A stretch of DNA of 64,000 bases from Arenimonas sp049195245 (GCF_049195245.1 NZ_JBMIRR010000027.1:186001-250000); one strand, 5' to 3'; positions 27,514 through 36,989 are shown, counted from the first letter of the stretch. Numbers and translations are program-made. The notes: a model not told the origin generated them from the sequence alone.

Positions 27514-28550
27514 GGGTGGCGGCCTTCGCCCAGGATGCGCGGCCGGGTGTGCTGGTCGATCCACGGTGCCGCGCAGTTCATGATCAGCACCGCGAACGCG
27601 ATGCCGTCGGGGAACGCGCCCCAGCGCCGGATCACCAGCGTCAGCACCGCCACGCCCGCGCCGAACACCAGTCGTCCGCGCGGGGTGCTGCAGCCGCTGA
27701 CCGGATCGGTGGCGATGAAGAACGCCGCCAGCACCAGGCCGCCGGAGAAGACATGCTGCAGCGGGAACGGATGCAGGTCGGGATCGAGCAGCCAGAACGG
27801 CAGCGTGGCCAGCACCACCGTGCCCAGCACGGCTGCGGGTACCTGCCACGGGATCAGCCGCTGGTACAGCAACCACAGGCCGCCAAGGGCATAGGCGTTG
27901 GCCACCCATTCCCAGCCCTGTCCGCCGAAGTCGCCGAAGACGGCCGAGTCGCGGATTTCCGCCAGGGTCGCGCCCTGGCTGGCGAGCGTGCGCACGGTGT
28001 CGAGCGGCGTGGCCTGGGCCAGCATGTCCCAGCCCCAGGGCGCCGGCAGCTCACCGGTGAGCACGGCCCGCAGGCTGGCGCCCCAGCCGGGCACCGGCAG
28101 GTCCAGGCCCGCGGGCGGCAACCACTGCGTGAACTCGCGCGGGAAACACAGCAGCACCACGGCCAGGCCCACCATGGCCGGGTTGAAGAGGTTGTTGCCC
28201 AGCCCGCCGAACAGATGCTTGGCCACCACGATGGCCGCGGCCATGCCCACCGCCGCCAGCCACCACGGCGCCAGCGAAGGCAGGCACAGCGCGAACAGCA
28301 CCGCGGTGAGCGGCGCGCTGAGGTCGGTGAGGAAGGGCCGCAGCGGCCGCCCGCGCAAGTGCAGCATCGCCGCCTCGAAGGCCAGCGCGAAGCCGGTCGC
28401 CATCACGATCTGCAGCACGATGCCGGGCCCGAAAAACCAGGCATGCGCCAGCACGCCCGGCACGAGCGCCAGCAGCACCCGGGCCATGACGCCGCGCACG
28501 CTGCGCCGCGCCGGCAGATGCGGTGAGCTGGCGGTCTGGAAGGTCTTCAT
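27510..28550 (-). CDS. rsxD: Electron transport complex subunit RsxD/RnfD
   Basis: The 346-residue membrane protein is an RnfD/NqrB-type subunit with about ten helices; segments such as KHLFGGLGNNLFNPAMVG and ATDPVSGCSTPRGR are diagnostic. The covalent FMN threonine is most likely in AQATPLDTVRT. The stop overlaps rsxG and the start overlaps rsxC, so the whole cluster is coupled. Confidence 0.96.
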   Translation of the reverse strand: MKTFQTASSPHLPARRSVRGVMARVLLALVPGVLAHAWFFGPGIVLQIVMATGFALAFEAAMLHLRGRPLRPFLTDLSAPLTAVLFALCLPSLAPWWLAAVGMAAAIVVAKHLFGGLGNNLFNPAMVGLAVVLLCFPREFTQWLPPAGLDLPVPGWGASLRAVLTGELPAPWGWDMLAQATPLDTVRTLASQGATLAEIRDSAVFGDFGGQGWEWVANAYALGGLWLLYQRLIPWQVPAAVLGTVVLATLPFWLLDPDLHPFPLQHVFSGGLVLAAFFIATDPVSGCSTPRGRLVFGAGVAVLTLVIRRWGAFPDGIAFAVLIMNCAAPWIDQHTRPRILGEGRHP

Positions 28551-30073
28551 GGCGGCGTACCGGGGTCGGCGGCCGCGGCGCGTTTTGCGCGGGCGCGGGC
28601 GAGCGCGGCGGCCACGGCGTCGTCACTGCTCGCGTCCAGCGCGCTGGCGCGGCGGGCGTCGCGTTCGGCGCGCTCGCGCGATTCGCGCTCCAGCCGCTGC
28701 TGGCGCGACTCGTGGCGCTCACGTGCGGCCTGCGCCCGGCCGGCGTCCAGGGCGCGCAGACGGAGGGTCGACTTGCCGTGGCGGAAATGCGCCGTCAATG
28801 GAATATGGCTGGGGCAGACCAGGTCGCAGGCGCCGCACTCGATGCAGTCGAACAGCCCCTGGTCGCTGGCGCGGTCAAGTCGGTCGGCGCGCAGCTGCCA
28901 CAGCAGCATCTGTGGCTGCAGACGCGACGGGCAGGCGCTGGCGCAGTCGCCGCAGCGGATGCAGGGCATCTCGCCGCGCTCGTCCGCGACGTCATCCGAC
29001 GACAGCACCAGCACCGCGCCCTGCGTCTTGCCAATCGGAACCTCGTCGTGCGCCAGCGCCTGTCCCATCATCGGGCCGCCCAGCAGCAGCCGGGCCGCTG
29101 CGGGCGTGTAGCCACCGGCCTGCGTGACCAGATGCGAAACCGGCGTGCCCAGCGGCACGACGTAGTTGGCCGGATCGGCCACGCCGCGCCCGGTCACGCT
29201 GACGATGCGGGACACCAGCACTTCGCCCAGCGCGACCGCGCGCCAGGCCGCGCGCGCCGTGGCAACGTTGTGCACCAGGATGCCCAGGTCGCGCGGCAGG
29301 CCGCCGCGCGGAACCTCGCGGCCGGTCAGGACCTGGATCAGCTGGCGCTCGCCGCCGGCCGGATAGCGGGTCGGGACGGCGACCACTTCGACGGCGCTGC
29401 TTTCGTGGTCGTTCAGCGCGGTGGCGGCCGCGTGTGCGGCGGCCAGCGCTTCGGCCATGCGGTCCTCGATCGCGAGCAGCACGCGGGTGGCGCCGACCGC
29501 GCGGGCCAGCAGCAGCCCGCCACGCAGCACGTCGCCGGCATGCGCGCGCAGCAGGGCATCGTCGCAGGCCATCCAGGGTTCACATTCGGCGCCATTGAGC
29601 ACGAGCAGCTCGCGGCCGGCGGAAAGTTTTTCGGCCGTCGGGAAGCCGGCGCCGCCCAGGCCTACGATGCCGGCTTCGCGAACCCGCTCGCGCAGTTCGC
29701 CGGGGGTCGCGGTCGCGGCGTCCATCGCCGGCAGGGCCAGCGGCGCCGCGGGCTGGATCGCATCCACGGCAATCCCCACGTGCAGTGCCTCGACGCCGGG
29801 CAGGTGCGGCACGGGCCGCGACGACACCGAGCGCACGCGGCCACTGGCCGGCGCGTGCACGTGCGCGCTGAATTCCCCGGTGGCCACGCCGATGCGCTGC
29901 CCGGCCACCACGACCTCGCCGACGGCGACGCAGGGCAGGGCGGCCTCGCCGGCGTGCTGCAGCAGTGAAACCTGCAGGCACTCGGGCAGCGTGCAGGTGC
30001 GCAGCCCGTCCCGCGTGGACTCGGCCTTGTGGCCGGCCAGCCGCAGGCCGCCGTGGAAGCGATGCAGGCGCAT
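28547..30073 (-). CDS. rsxC: Electron transport complex subunit RsxC/RnfC
   Basis: The 508-residue soluble subunit has an N-terminal RnfC domain, an FMN/NADH-binding NuoF-like middle (GLGGAGFPTAEKL, NGAECEPW) and two [4Fe-4S] motifs, CIRCGDCASACP and CIECGACDLVCP. A basic/acidic coiled tail follows (RERHESRQQRLERESRERAERD), shorter than in E. coli RsxC. It leads the visible cluster; an enoyl-CoA hydratase, not rsxB, is immediately upstream. Confidence 0.95.
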   Translation of the reverse strand: MRLHRFHGGLRLAGHKAESTRDGLRTCTLPECLQVSLLQHAGEAALPCVAVGEVVVAGQRIGVATGEFSAHVHAPASGRVRSVSSRPVPHLPGVEALHVGIAVDAIQPAAPLALPAMDAATATPGELRERVREAGIVGLGGAGFPTAEKLSAGRELLVLNGAECEPWMACDDALLRAHAGDVLRGGLLLARAVGATRVLLAIEDRMAEALAAAHAAATALNDHESSAVEVVAVPTRYPAGGERQLIQVLTGREVPRGGLPRDLGILVHNVATARAAWRAVALGEVLVSRIVSVTGRGVADPANYVVPLGTPVSHLVTQAGGYTPAAARLLLGGPMMGQALAHDEVPIGKTQGAVLVLSSDDVADERGEMPCIRCGDCASACPSRLQPQMLLWQLRADRLDRASDQGLFDCIECGACDLVCPSHIPLTAHFRHGKSTLRLRALDAGRAQAARERHESRQQRLERESRERAERDARRASALDASSDDAVAAALARARAKRAAAADPGTPP

Positions 30074-30088
30074 GGCCTCGCCGCGGCC

Positions 30089-30871
30089 TCAGCGGCCGCT
30101 GAATTCCGGCTTGCGTCGGGCCAGGAAGGCGCCCGTGCCTTCCTTCATGTCCTGGGTGGAGAAGGCCACGGCGAACACCTGGGTCTCGTAGTCCAGGCCC
30201 GCCTCGAGCGGGCCGTCACCGCCGGTGATCACCGCATCGAGCACGCCGCGCAGCGCCTGCGGCGCGGACGCGGCCAGCTGGTCGGCGACACGGTCGGTCT
30301 CGGCCTCCAGCTGATCGGCGGCGACCACGCGGGTGGCGATGCCCAGTTGCAGCGCGCGCGCCGCGTCGATGGGCTGGCCCAGCAGGCACAGCTCCAGCGC
30401 GGCGCCGCGACCGGCCAGGCGCAGCAGCCGCTGCGTGCCGCCGAAGCCCGGCACCAGGCCCAGGTTCACCTCCGGCTGCCCGATCTTCGCGGTGTCCGCC
30501 AGGATCCGCAGGTGGCAGGCCATGGCCAGCTCCAGGCCACCGCCCAGCGCGAAGCCGTTGACCATCGCCAGCACCGGCTTGCCCAGGGTTTCGATGCGGC
30601 GCATCAGGGCCTGGCCGTGGCGCGAGAAATCGCGCGCCTGCACGGGGCTCAAACCGTTCATTTCGGCGATGTCGGCGCCCGCGACGAAGGCCTTGGGGCC
30701 GGCGCCGGTGAGCACCACCACGCGCACCGCGTCGTCACGGCCGGCGGCCTCGAAGGCCTGGTGCAGGTCGGTGAGGGTGGCGTGGTTAAGCGCGTTGAGC
30801 TTGTCGGGGCGGTTGAGCGTGATGCGCCGGACCGCGCCGCGATCCTCGACGAGCAGGTTGCTGGAAACCAT
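30089..30871 (-). CDS. Enoyl-CoA hydratase/crotonase
   Basis: The 260-residue crotonase hydrates trans-2-enoyl-CoA in fatty-acid or amino-acid breakdown. The oxyanion loop is FVAGADIAEM, and both catalytic glutamates are present: one in ALGGGLELAMACH and one in IGQPEVNLGLVPGFGG. Length fits PaaF/EchA-type enzymes. It sits 15 bases upstream of rsxC on the same strand, an unusual neighbour for rsx, and is divergent from the FKBP gene. Confidence 0.93.
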   Translation of the reverse strand: MVSSNLLVEDRGAVRRITLNRPDKLNALNHATLTDLHQAFEAAGRDDAVRVVVLTGAGPKAFVAGADIAEMNGLSPVQARDFSRHGQALMRRIETLGKPVLAMVNGFALGGGLELAMACHLRILADTAKIGQPEVNLGLVPGFGGTQRLLRLAGRGAALELCLLGQPIDAARALQLGIATRVVAADQLEAETDRVADQLAASAPQALRGVLDAVITGGDGPLEAGLDYETQVFAVAFSTQDMKEGTGAFLARRKPEFSGR

Positions 30872-31036
30872 GAAAACTCCGTTAATTGGGGCTGCGGCGG
30901 GAACTTGCGGGCGCCATCGCCGGTCGATGCAGGGGTCCGGGCCCGGTGTCAGTAGCGGTTCAGCCGTGCCGGGGCTATCCTAGCGCGGCCTTCGGGGCCC
31001 CACATTGCCCCGGTTTCAACCACTGGAGATTTCCTG

Positions 31037-31771
31037 ATGAAGTTGCGTCTGTTGGCTGCCTCCGTGGCGGCCCTTGGTCTGAGCGCCGGCATTGCCCTGG
31101 CCCAGACCGCCCCGGCCCCCGCCCCGCAGGCCCAGCCCGCGCCGCCGCCGGTCAACAAGCCGGTCCTGAGCTACGCCATCGGTTACGACCTGGGCAAGGA
31201 CCTCGCCGACCGCGGCGTCGATGTGGACATCAACGCGGTGATCCGCGCCGTGCAGGACGGTTACGCCAAGAAGGCGCCGACCACCCCGCAGGCGCAGCTC
31301 GACGCCCAGCTGGCCGGTCTGCAGCAGCGCATGATGGCCAAGGCCCGCTCCGATTTCGAAGCGATGGCGCGCGACAACAAGGCCAAGTCCGATGCCTTCC
31401 TGGCCGCCAACCGCAGCAAGCCGGGTGTCACGCTGCTCCCGGGCAGCAACATCCAGTACCGCGTGATCGAGCCGGGCACCGGCGCCAAGCCGACCGCCTC
31501 GAGCAAGGTGCAGATGCACTACCGCGGTTCGGTGTCCAGCGGCCAGGAGTTCGCCAACACCTACAACCAGCAGACCCCGACCCCGGCCTCGTTCACCGTG
31601 TCCGAGTTCCCGATCAAGGGCGTCCAGACCGCGCTGCTGCAGATGCCGGCCGGTTCCCGCTGGGAGGTCTACCTGCCTGCCGACCAGGCTTTCGGCAACG
31701 ACCCGCGTTCGCCGGTCGGTCCGGGCCAGGCGCTGGTGTTCGACATCAAGCTGGTTTCGGTCGGCCAGTAA
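31037..31771 (+). CDS. Periplasmic FKBP-type peptidyl-prolyl isomerase (FkpA/Mip-like)
   Basis: The 244-residue protein has a signal peptide (about 1-22, cleaved near IALAQ), a proline/alanine-rich linker, an N-terminal dimerisation region with LSYAIGYDLGKDLADRG, a charged helical connector and a C-terminal FKBP domain (about 135-243; VQMHYRGSVSSGQEF, AFGNDPRSPVGPGQALVFDIKL). It accelerates proline isomerisation and assists folding in the periplasm. A GGAG lies ahead of the ATG. It is monocistronic with its own terminator. Confidence 0.94.
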   Translation: MKLRLLAASVAALGLSAGIALAQTAPAPAPQAQPAPPPVNKPVLSYAIGYDLGKDLADRGVDVDINAVIRAVQDGYAKKAPTTPQAQLDAQLAGLQQRMMAKARSDFEAMARDNKAKSDAFLAANRSKPGVTLLPGSNIQYRVIEPGTGAKPTASSKVQMHYRGSVSSGQEFANTYNQQTPTPASFTVSEFPIKGVQTALLQMPAGSRWEVYLPADQAFGNDPRSPVGPGQALVFDIKLVSVGQ

Positions 31772-31781
31772 TCGCAATCAG

Positions 31782-31814
31782 CCGCCGCGCCGGGTCCTCC
31801 GGCGCGGCGGTTTT
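31782..31814 (+). terminator. Rho-independent terminator of the FKBP gene
   Basis: A perfect 12-bp stem CCGCCGCGCCGG with a five-base loop is followed by TTTTGCGTTT, starting eleven bases after the stop codon. Confidence 0.9.
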
Positions 31815-31828
31815 GCGTTTGTGACCCC

Positions 31829-32014
31829 ATGAATCCCGTTTTCCGCGCCGTGCTCAGTCCCTGCATCGGCATCTGCTCGCTGGACGCACAGGGCCTGTGC
31901 GAAGGCTGCCACCGCAGCTCGGCCGAGATCGCCCGCTGGGGCCAGATGAACGACGACGAGCGCCTGCACCTGATGGAAGTGGTCCTGCCGCGCCGCGAGG
32001 CGCATCGCGGGTGA
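31829..32014 (+). CDS. DUF1289-family small Cys-rich protein
   Basis: The 61-residue protein has the DUF1289 signature SPCIGICSLDAQGLCEGCHRSSAEIARW, with four cysteines that could bind a metal, perhaps zinc or iron-sulfur. Function is unknown; the family often lies beside Nudix or metabolic genes. Its TGA overlaps the GTG start of the next gene, so the two are coupled. Confidence 0.9.
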   Translation: MNPVFRAVLSPCIGICSLDAQGLCEGCHRSSAEIARWGQMNDDERLHLMEVVLPRREAHRG

Positions 32015-32631
32015 ACCCGGCCTTCGATCCCTTCGATCGATTGCCGCGCGCGCTGCATCCGCTGGCCCGGGCCCCCGACGGCCCCGGCTGGAACCACGCC
32101 GAACTGGCCGACCTGCTGCCCGCCGAGACCCCGCTGCGGCCGGCCGCCGTGCTGGTGGCGCTCGTCGAGAGGACCTACGGCCCGCAGGTGCTGCTCACCC
32201 GGCGCACCGAAGCCCTGCGCCACCATGCAGGACAGATCAGCTTCCCGGGTGGCCGCATCGAGCCCGAGGACCCCGACCCGGTCGCCGCGGCGCTGCGCGA
32301 GGCGCATGAGGAAGTTGGCCTGGAGGCCGCGCTATCCTCGCCGCTGGGTTACCTGGATCCCTTCGTCACCATCACCGGCTTCCACGTGTATCCGGTGGTG
32401 GCCACGGTGTCGGACCGTTACGTGCCGCGCCTGGATCCGTCGGAAGTGGCCGAGGCCTTTGAAGTGCCGCTGGCCTTCCTGCTCGATCCCGCGAACGTGC
32501 GCGAACAGGAAGTGGACTGGCAGGGCAAAAGGCGCAAGCTGCTGGAGTTCCAGTACCTGCAGCACCGCATCTGGGGCGCCACTGCGGCGATGCTGGTGAA
32601 CTTCCGCCACCGTCTGGAGCAGGCCGGATGA
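32011..32631 (+). CDS. nudL: Nudix hydrolase, coenzyme A pyrophosphatase type
   Basis: The 206-residue Nudix protein combines the CoA-pyrophosphatase motif LLTRRTEALRHHAGQISFPGG with the Nudix box GGRIEPEDPDPVAAALREAHEEVGL. It probably cleaves CoA or acyl-CoA to 3'-phosphoadenosine-5'-phosphate and a 4'-phosphopantetheine. The GTG start overlaps the DUF1289 stop (GTGA). Confidence 0.92.
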   Translation: MNPAFDPFDRLPRALHPLARAPDGPGWNHAELADLLPAETPLRPAAVLVALVERTYGPQVLLTRRTEALRHHAGQISFPGGRIEPEDPDPVAAALREAHEEVGLEAALSSPLGYLDPFVTITGFHVYPVVATVSDRYVPRLDPSEVAEAFEVPLAFLLDPANVREQEVDWQGKRRKLLEFQYLQHRIWGATAAMLVNFRHRLEQAG

Positions 32632-33485
32632 ACTGGACCACGCTGGTTACTGCGGCCGATCTCGCGGCCAGCCTCGGGGCGGCGGACCTGGTGGTGGTGG
32701 ATTGCCGCCATGTCCTGGCCGACGCCGACGCGGGCGAGCAGACCTGGCGCGCGGGGCACCTGCCCGGCGCGGGCCACGTGCATCTGGACCGGGATCTGTC
32801 CGACCACCGCAAGCCGGCGGCGCAGGGCCGGCATCCGCTGCCGGACGCGGCGGACTTCACCGCCGTTCTGCGGCGGCTGGGCATCGGCCCCGGCACCCAA
32901 GTGGTGGCCTATGACGCCGGCGAGGGCGCGATGGCGGCTGCGCGTTTCTGGTGGCTGCTGCGACTGCTCGGACACGCACGCGTAGCCGTGCTGGACGGCG
33001 GGCTGGCGGCATGGACCGCGCGCGGCCTGCCGCTGGAAACGGCAATCCCTGCGCACGAGCCTGGCGATTACGCCGGCCAGTTCGACCTGGCGCAGGTCGC
33101 CGACGTGCAGGAAGTGATGTCGCGCCTGCACGAAGCGCCGGGCTGGCTGCTCGACGCACGGGCACCCGAGCGTTTCCGCGGGGAGGTCGAACCGCTGGAC
33201 CCGGTGGCCGGCCACGTGCCCGGCGCGCGCAACCGCCCTTACGCGTACAACCTGGTGCAGGGCGTGTTCAAGCCGGCAGGGAAACTGCGCGAGGAGTTCC
33301 TGGCGCTGATCGGCAGTCGGGATCCGGCGGAGGTGGTGCTGGGCTGCGGCTCGGGCGTCACCGCCTGCCACAACCTGCTGGCGATGGAGCACGCGGGCCT
33401 GCACGGCGCACGCATCTACGCCGGCTCATGGAGCGGGTGGGTCAGCGACCGCGCGCGTCCGGTGGCGACCGGCGCGGCCTCATAG
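32628..33485 (+). CDS. sseA: Two-domain rhodanese / 3-mercaptopyruvate sulfurtransferase-like
   Basis: The 285-residue protein has tandem rhodanese domains (about 1-140 and 155-280). The catalytic cysteine C240 lies in the loop CGSGVTACH, which favours 3-mercaptopyruvate over thiosulfate. The segment GHLPGAGHVHLDRDLS is typical of SseA. It overlaps the Nudix gene by ATGA and ends by overlapping the convergent lipoprotein stop. Confidence 0.92.
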   Translation: MNWTTLVTAADLAASLGAADLVVVDCRHVLADADAGEQTWRAGHLPGAGHVHLDRDLSDHRKPAAQGRHPLPDAADFTAVLRRLGIGPGTQVVAYDAGEGAMAAARFWWLLRLLGHARVAVLDGGLAAWTARGLPLETAIPAHEPGDYAGQFDLAQVADVQEVMSRLHEAPGWLLDARAPERFRGEVEPLDPVAGHVPGARNRPYAYNLVQGVFKPAGKLREEFLALIGSRDPAEVVLGCGSGVTACHNLLAMEHAGLHGARIYAGSWSGWVSDRARPVATGAAS

Positions 33486-33839
33486 CCGCACGCCGCCGCC
33501 CGGTTCCGCGTAGGCGCGAACGCGCACCAGCGCCACGCCATCCACGGTCATGGTCCACTGACCCTCGACCTGCGCCGGTGCACGGCTGACCTTGAAACGC
33601 GCGCTGAGCGGGCCGATGCCGATCTTGAAGCCGCTGGTGGTGAAGTCGTGGGCCGGACCGCTGATGCGGGTGCTGCGGCCTTCGCGCTCGCGTTCGTATC
33701 GGGAATCGCCGTCGGGCTGGATGTCCAGGCGCATGCCCGGGCCTTCCCAGAGGCCGATGTAGTCGCGGTGGTCGGTGGGCACCGGTTTGGTGCAGGCCAC
33801 CAGCAGCCCCAGCACCAGCAGCATCAGCAGCCGTTTCAC
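33480..33839 (-). CDS. Small lipoprotein of unknown function
   Basis: The 119-residue protein has a lipobox at LVAC (Cys ~16), so it is expected to be lipid-anchored and periplasmic. The rest (IGLWEGPGMRLDIQPDG) is a small beta-rich domain that I do not recognise. It starts at a GTG overlapping the upstream crotonase stop (GTGA). The assigned start gives a good signal peptide; a longer frame would not. Confidence 0.75.
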   Translation of the reverse strand: MKRLLMLLVLGLLVACTKPVPTDHRDYIGLWEGPGMRLDIQPDGDSRYEREREGRSTRISGPAHDFTTSGFKIGIGPLSARFKVSRAPAQVEGQWTMTVDGVALVRVRAYAEPGGGVRL

Positions 33840-34588
33840 TTCTTCAGCCTCGCCACCAGCGCCTGCAGCGCCGCCTGCGTGCCGGCCGAATACCAGTCGT
33901 CGAGGAAGCCGTCGAGCAGGTGGTCGTCGAAGCCGTCCAGCGCCGCCACCAGGTCGGCGCGCGCGATGGTGCGGGTGGCCTGCATCGAGGCGGCCGGCAG
34001 CTTGAGCAGTTCCTCGAGCCAATGCACGGCCCGCGCGGTGACGTGCTCGGCATCGGTGAGTTCGTCCACCAGGCCGATCGCCTGCGCGTGTTCGGCTTCC
34101 ACCAGGGCGCCCGAGACCAGCAGGCGCTCGGCGCGGTAGGTGCCGACCACGCGGCGCATCAGGTACTGGATGGCGTCGGGCGCCACCAGGCCCACCTGCA
34201 CTTCATTCAGGCCGATGCGGAAGGGACCGCGCGCCATGATGCGGTAGTCGCAGCACAGCGCCAGCACGCAGCCGCCGGCGGGGCTGTGGCCGCCGATGGC
34301 GGCAACCACCGGCACCGGCGAGCGGGCGATCGCCCGCGCCGCCGAGAACAGCGTGGACCAGCCGGCCCGCAGTTCGTCGCGGTCCAGGCCCATCAGGTGC
34401 GGCACGTCCATGCCGCCGGAGAAGACCTTGTCGCCGCCGGTGAGGATGATGCCGCGCGCACCCTCCGCGGGCGCCGCCTGCACGGCCACGCGCAGCGCCG
34501 TGAGCAGTTCGGGCGTGAGCGCGTTCACGGGGGGCCGCGCCAGGCGGATTTCCTGCAGCGATCCGTGGCGGTGGAGTTGGATGCTCAT
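33836..34588 (-). CDS. Enoyl-CoA hydratase/isomerase, delta3-delta2-enoyl-CoA isomerase-like
   Basis: The 250-residue crotonase-fold protein resembles mitochondrial ECI1: SPAGGCVLALCCDYRIM and LNEVQVGLVAP carry a single acidic catalytic position (the Glu in NEVQ), as in isomerases. It probably shifts double bonds in unsaturated acyl-CoAs so that beta-oxidation can proceed. It lies eight bases after the DUF4139 gene and overlaps the lipoprotein downstream. Confidence 0.88.
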   Translation of the reverse strand: MSIQLHRHGSLQEIRLARPPVNALTPELLTALRVAVQAAPAEGARGIILTGGDKVFSGGMDVPHLMGLDRDELRAGWSTLFSAARAIARSPVPVVAAIGGHSPAGGCVLALCCDYRIMARGPFRIGLNEVQVGLVAPDAIQYLMRRVVGTYRAERLLVSGALVEAEHAQAIGLVDELTDAEHVTARAVHWLEELLKLPAASMQATRTIARADLVAALDGFDDHLLDGFLDDWYSAGTQAALQALVARLKK

Positions 34589-34596
34589 CGCGGGCC

Positions 34597-36072
34597 TCAA
34601 TCGATCTTGACGTCGGGAGCCCAACGATACCGCACCGTGTAGGTCAGACGCGCCTCGCCGCCGGCCGGGACCGGCAGGTCGAAGGTGGTGGTCTGGGCGT
34701 CGCGCTTGCTGGCCGGCACGCTGCTGGCGGTCACCTCCCAGTCGCTCCAGCGCGGCAGCGGTTCGACCACGCGCACCACGGCCGCTTCCGACTTGGCGTT
34801 GCGCACCAGCACGCTGACGCGCTCCTCCATCTGGCGGCCGGCGCGGTCCACGCGGAAGTCTTCGCGGGTGCGTTCGGCGACCAGGTCGAACACGGTGCCC
34901 AGGTCCAGCTCCACCCGCGACTTGGCGGCCGTGTGCGGAAGGCTGGCTTCGCCGAGCAGATCCTTGCCGTCGAAAACGCGCACCCGGCCGGCCGGCAGCG
35001 GCACGCCCAGGCCCGCGGGCTTGGTGTTCTCGAAGGCGAGGCTGGCTATGACCGGCTGCGGACCGGTGCCGGAATTGAAGTTGGGATCCAGCATCGGCTG
35101 CGGCGGACGCCAGCCGCCGAAGTTGGCCCGGGTTTCGTAGCGTCGTTGGCAGGCCAGGCCACGCGCCGGATCGAGCAGCGGCACGCGCTGCACGCTGCCC
35201 TGCGACAGCATGCTGGTGCCGGGCAGGCGGTAGGCGTGGTACTCGCCCGAGGCCACCGCTTCCGGGGCCGGCGGCGCTGCGGCGAAGGCCATGTCGCTCT
35301 GTTCCCGCGCGTAGACGCGGGACGGCCCGGACACTGGCGTGCGGTTGGGTTCGCCGGCCACCAGGGTCAGCGCCACCGGGCCGAAGTCGGCGCCGGAGCG
35401 GTTGACCACCATCGCCGCGCCTTCCAGGTCCATGCGGCAGGCCTGCACGCCGCCGCTCAGGTCGGCCTGGTATTCCGCGCGCCAAGCCAGGCCGGCGGTC
35501 GCATAGGCCAGGTCGAAGTCCTGCCGCCCCGCGGAACCCGCCTGCAGGTCCCAGGCCAGCGTGGGTTCGTTGACCATGCCGTCGGGCAGGCGGGACAGTT
35601 CGAAGCTGGAGAAGCTGGAAAGCACTTTCACGCGGCCATCGGGAAGGCGCAGCGTGAGTCCGCCGCCAGTGGCCATCAGCACGCCGGTGTGGGTCTGGCG
35701 GGTGTCGCCGACCGGCTGCTCGACCGTGACGGTCTGGCCGATCGCGCGGCGCAGCAGTTCGTCCTGGCCGGCGAGCGCGAAGTCGAAGCGCTGGCCGTCC
35801 ACGCGGGCCTGGCCGCGCGGGCGCAGCCGCACCGAGCTGGCGTCGAGGGCGGCGGGCAGTTGCCCCAGCCTCACGCTGGTCCGGCCCGTGGCCAAGTCAA
35901 AAGACACCATCGACTCGTAGAGCGCGAAGCCCGGGCCGCCGGGAGAGGCTTCGGACTGCACCACGGCATCGTAGTCGCCGCTGTAGACGGTGAGGCTGGC
36001 GGGGGCGGCGTGTGTGTCGTCGGCGCTGGCGAGGGCGGCGACGAGGGCGAGGGCAAGCGGGGCGGTTTTCAT
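34597..36072 (-). CDS. DUF4139 domain secreted protein
   Basis: The 491-residue protein has a signal peptide (about 1-22, ending DTHAA) and the long DUF4139 domain, with segments LAWDLQAGSAGRQDFDLAYATAGLAWRAEYQADL, RVRVFDGKDLLGE and AERTREDFRVDR. It should be periplasmic or surface-exposed; function is unknown. It starts a minus-strand run with the isomerase and lipoprotein. Confidence 0.88.
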   Translation of the reverse strand: MKTAPLALALVAALASADDTHAAPASLTVYSGDYDAVVQSEASPGGPGFALYESMVSFDLATGRTSVRLGQLPAALDASSVRLRPRGQARVDGQRFDFALAGQDELLRRAIGQTVTVEQPVGDTRQTHTGVLMATGGGLTLRLPDGRVKVLSSFSSFELSRLPDGMVNEPTLAWDLQAGSAGRQDFDLAYATAGLAWRAEYQADLSGGVQACRMDLEGAAMVVNRSGADFGPVALTLVAGEPNRTPVSGPSRVYAREQSDMAFAAAPPAPEAVASGEYHAYRLPGTSMLSQGSVQRVPLLDPARGLACQRRYETRANFGGWRPPQPMLDPNFNSGTGPQPVIASLAFENTKPAGLGVPLPAGRVRVFDGKDLLGEASLPHTAAKSRVELDLGTVFDLVAERTREDFRVDRAGRQMEERVSVLVRNAKSEAAVVRVVEPLPRWSDWEVTASSVPASKRDAQTTTFDLPVPAGGEARLTYTVRYRWAPDVKID

Positions 36073-36110
36073 CCATCAACTCCAGGGGCGCGTGGGATTA
36101 TCATAGGGCG

Positions 36111-36554
36111 ATGAACGTCCCACGCTGGTTCCTGGGGTTGTGGCTGGCCGGCCTGTCTTCAGCTTCGGTTGGGGCCGCGCCTGCGTGCGCGCCGGTGATC
36201 GACCAGGGCTGGGTGCGCGCCGCGCCGCCGGGAGCCGCCACGCTGGCCGGGTATCTGGTGCTGAAGAATCCCTGCGATGCCGCGGTGTCGGTCGTGGATG
36301 TGGAAAGCCTGGACTTCGCCATGCCGATGATCCATCGCACCGAGGAGGTCGACGGCGTCAGCCGCATGCGCGCGGCCGGCAGACTCGAGGTGCCCGCACG
36401 CGGCGAGCTGCGTTTTGCGCCGGGCGGCCTGCACCTGATGCTGATGAAGCCGCCCAAGCCGCTGCCCGAGGGCAGCCGCGTCAGGCTGCGCCTGGTGCTG
36501 GCGGACGGTCGTCGCGTCTATTCCGAGCTGCCGGTCCGGCGTCAGGCGCCCTGA
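36111..36554 (+). CDS. PCuAC-family periplasmic copper chaperone
   Basis: The 147-residue protein has an N-terminal signal peptide (cleaved near VGAAPA) and the complete copper-binding pattern H-X10-M-X21-H-X-M, here H75, M86, H108 and M110. PCuAC proteins deliver Cu(I) to the CuA site of cytochrome oxidase. Divergent from DUF4139 and followed by the convergent thioesterase. Confidence 0.93.
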   Translation: MNVPRWFLGLWLAGLSSASVGAAPACAPVIDQGWVRAAPPGAATLAGYLVLKNPCDAAVSVVDVESLDFAMPMIHRTEEVDGVSRMRAAGRLEVPARGELRFAPGGLHLMLMKPPKPLPEGSRVRLRLVLADGRRVYSELPVRRQAP

Positions 36555-36594
36555 GTCGCGTCAGGCGGCGCCGTTGGCGCGCCCGGTGCCAGGC

Positions 36595-36989
36595 TCAGTC
36601 CGCGCAGGCCGCGCGCACGGCCGCGGGCAGTGGCACCGACTGGCCCTGCGCGTCCACCCAGACCAGCACGGTGTGGCCATCGCAGTACAGCACGTCGGCA
36701 TCGGTGGTCGACGTGATGCGATGCGCGAGGGTGAGGCTCTTGTTGCCCAGGCGCTCGGCGAGCAGTTCCACCCGCAGGGTTTCAGGCCAGCCGATCGGAC
36801 GACGGTAGTTGACGGTCACCGCCGCCATGATCGGCGCGGCGGCGGCGCCGGCCCAGTCGGGCGTCAGCGACTTGAACCAGCGCACGCGCGCTTCCTCGAT
36901 GTAGCCCAGATAGCTGGCGTTGTTGACGTGGTTGAAGGCGTCCATGTCGCGCCAGCGCACTTCCAGGTCCACCGCGTGCACGACCTTGT

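Noticed and set aside
36012..36110. Longer N-terminus for the PCuAC protein
   Set aside because: The extra 33 codons are basic, overlap the divergent DUF4139 start and destroy the signal peptide; MNVPRW is the natural start.
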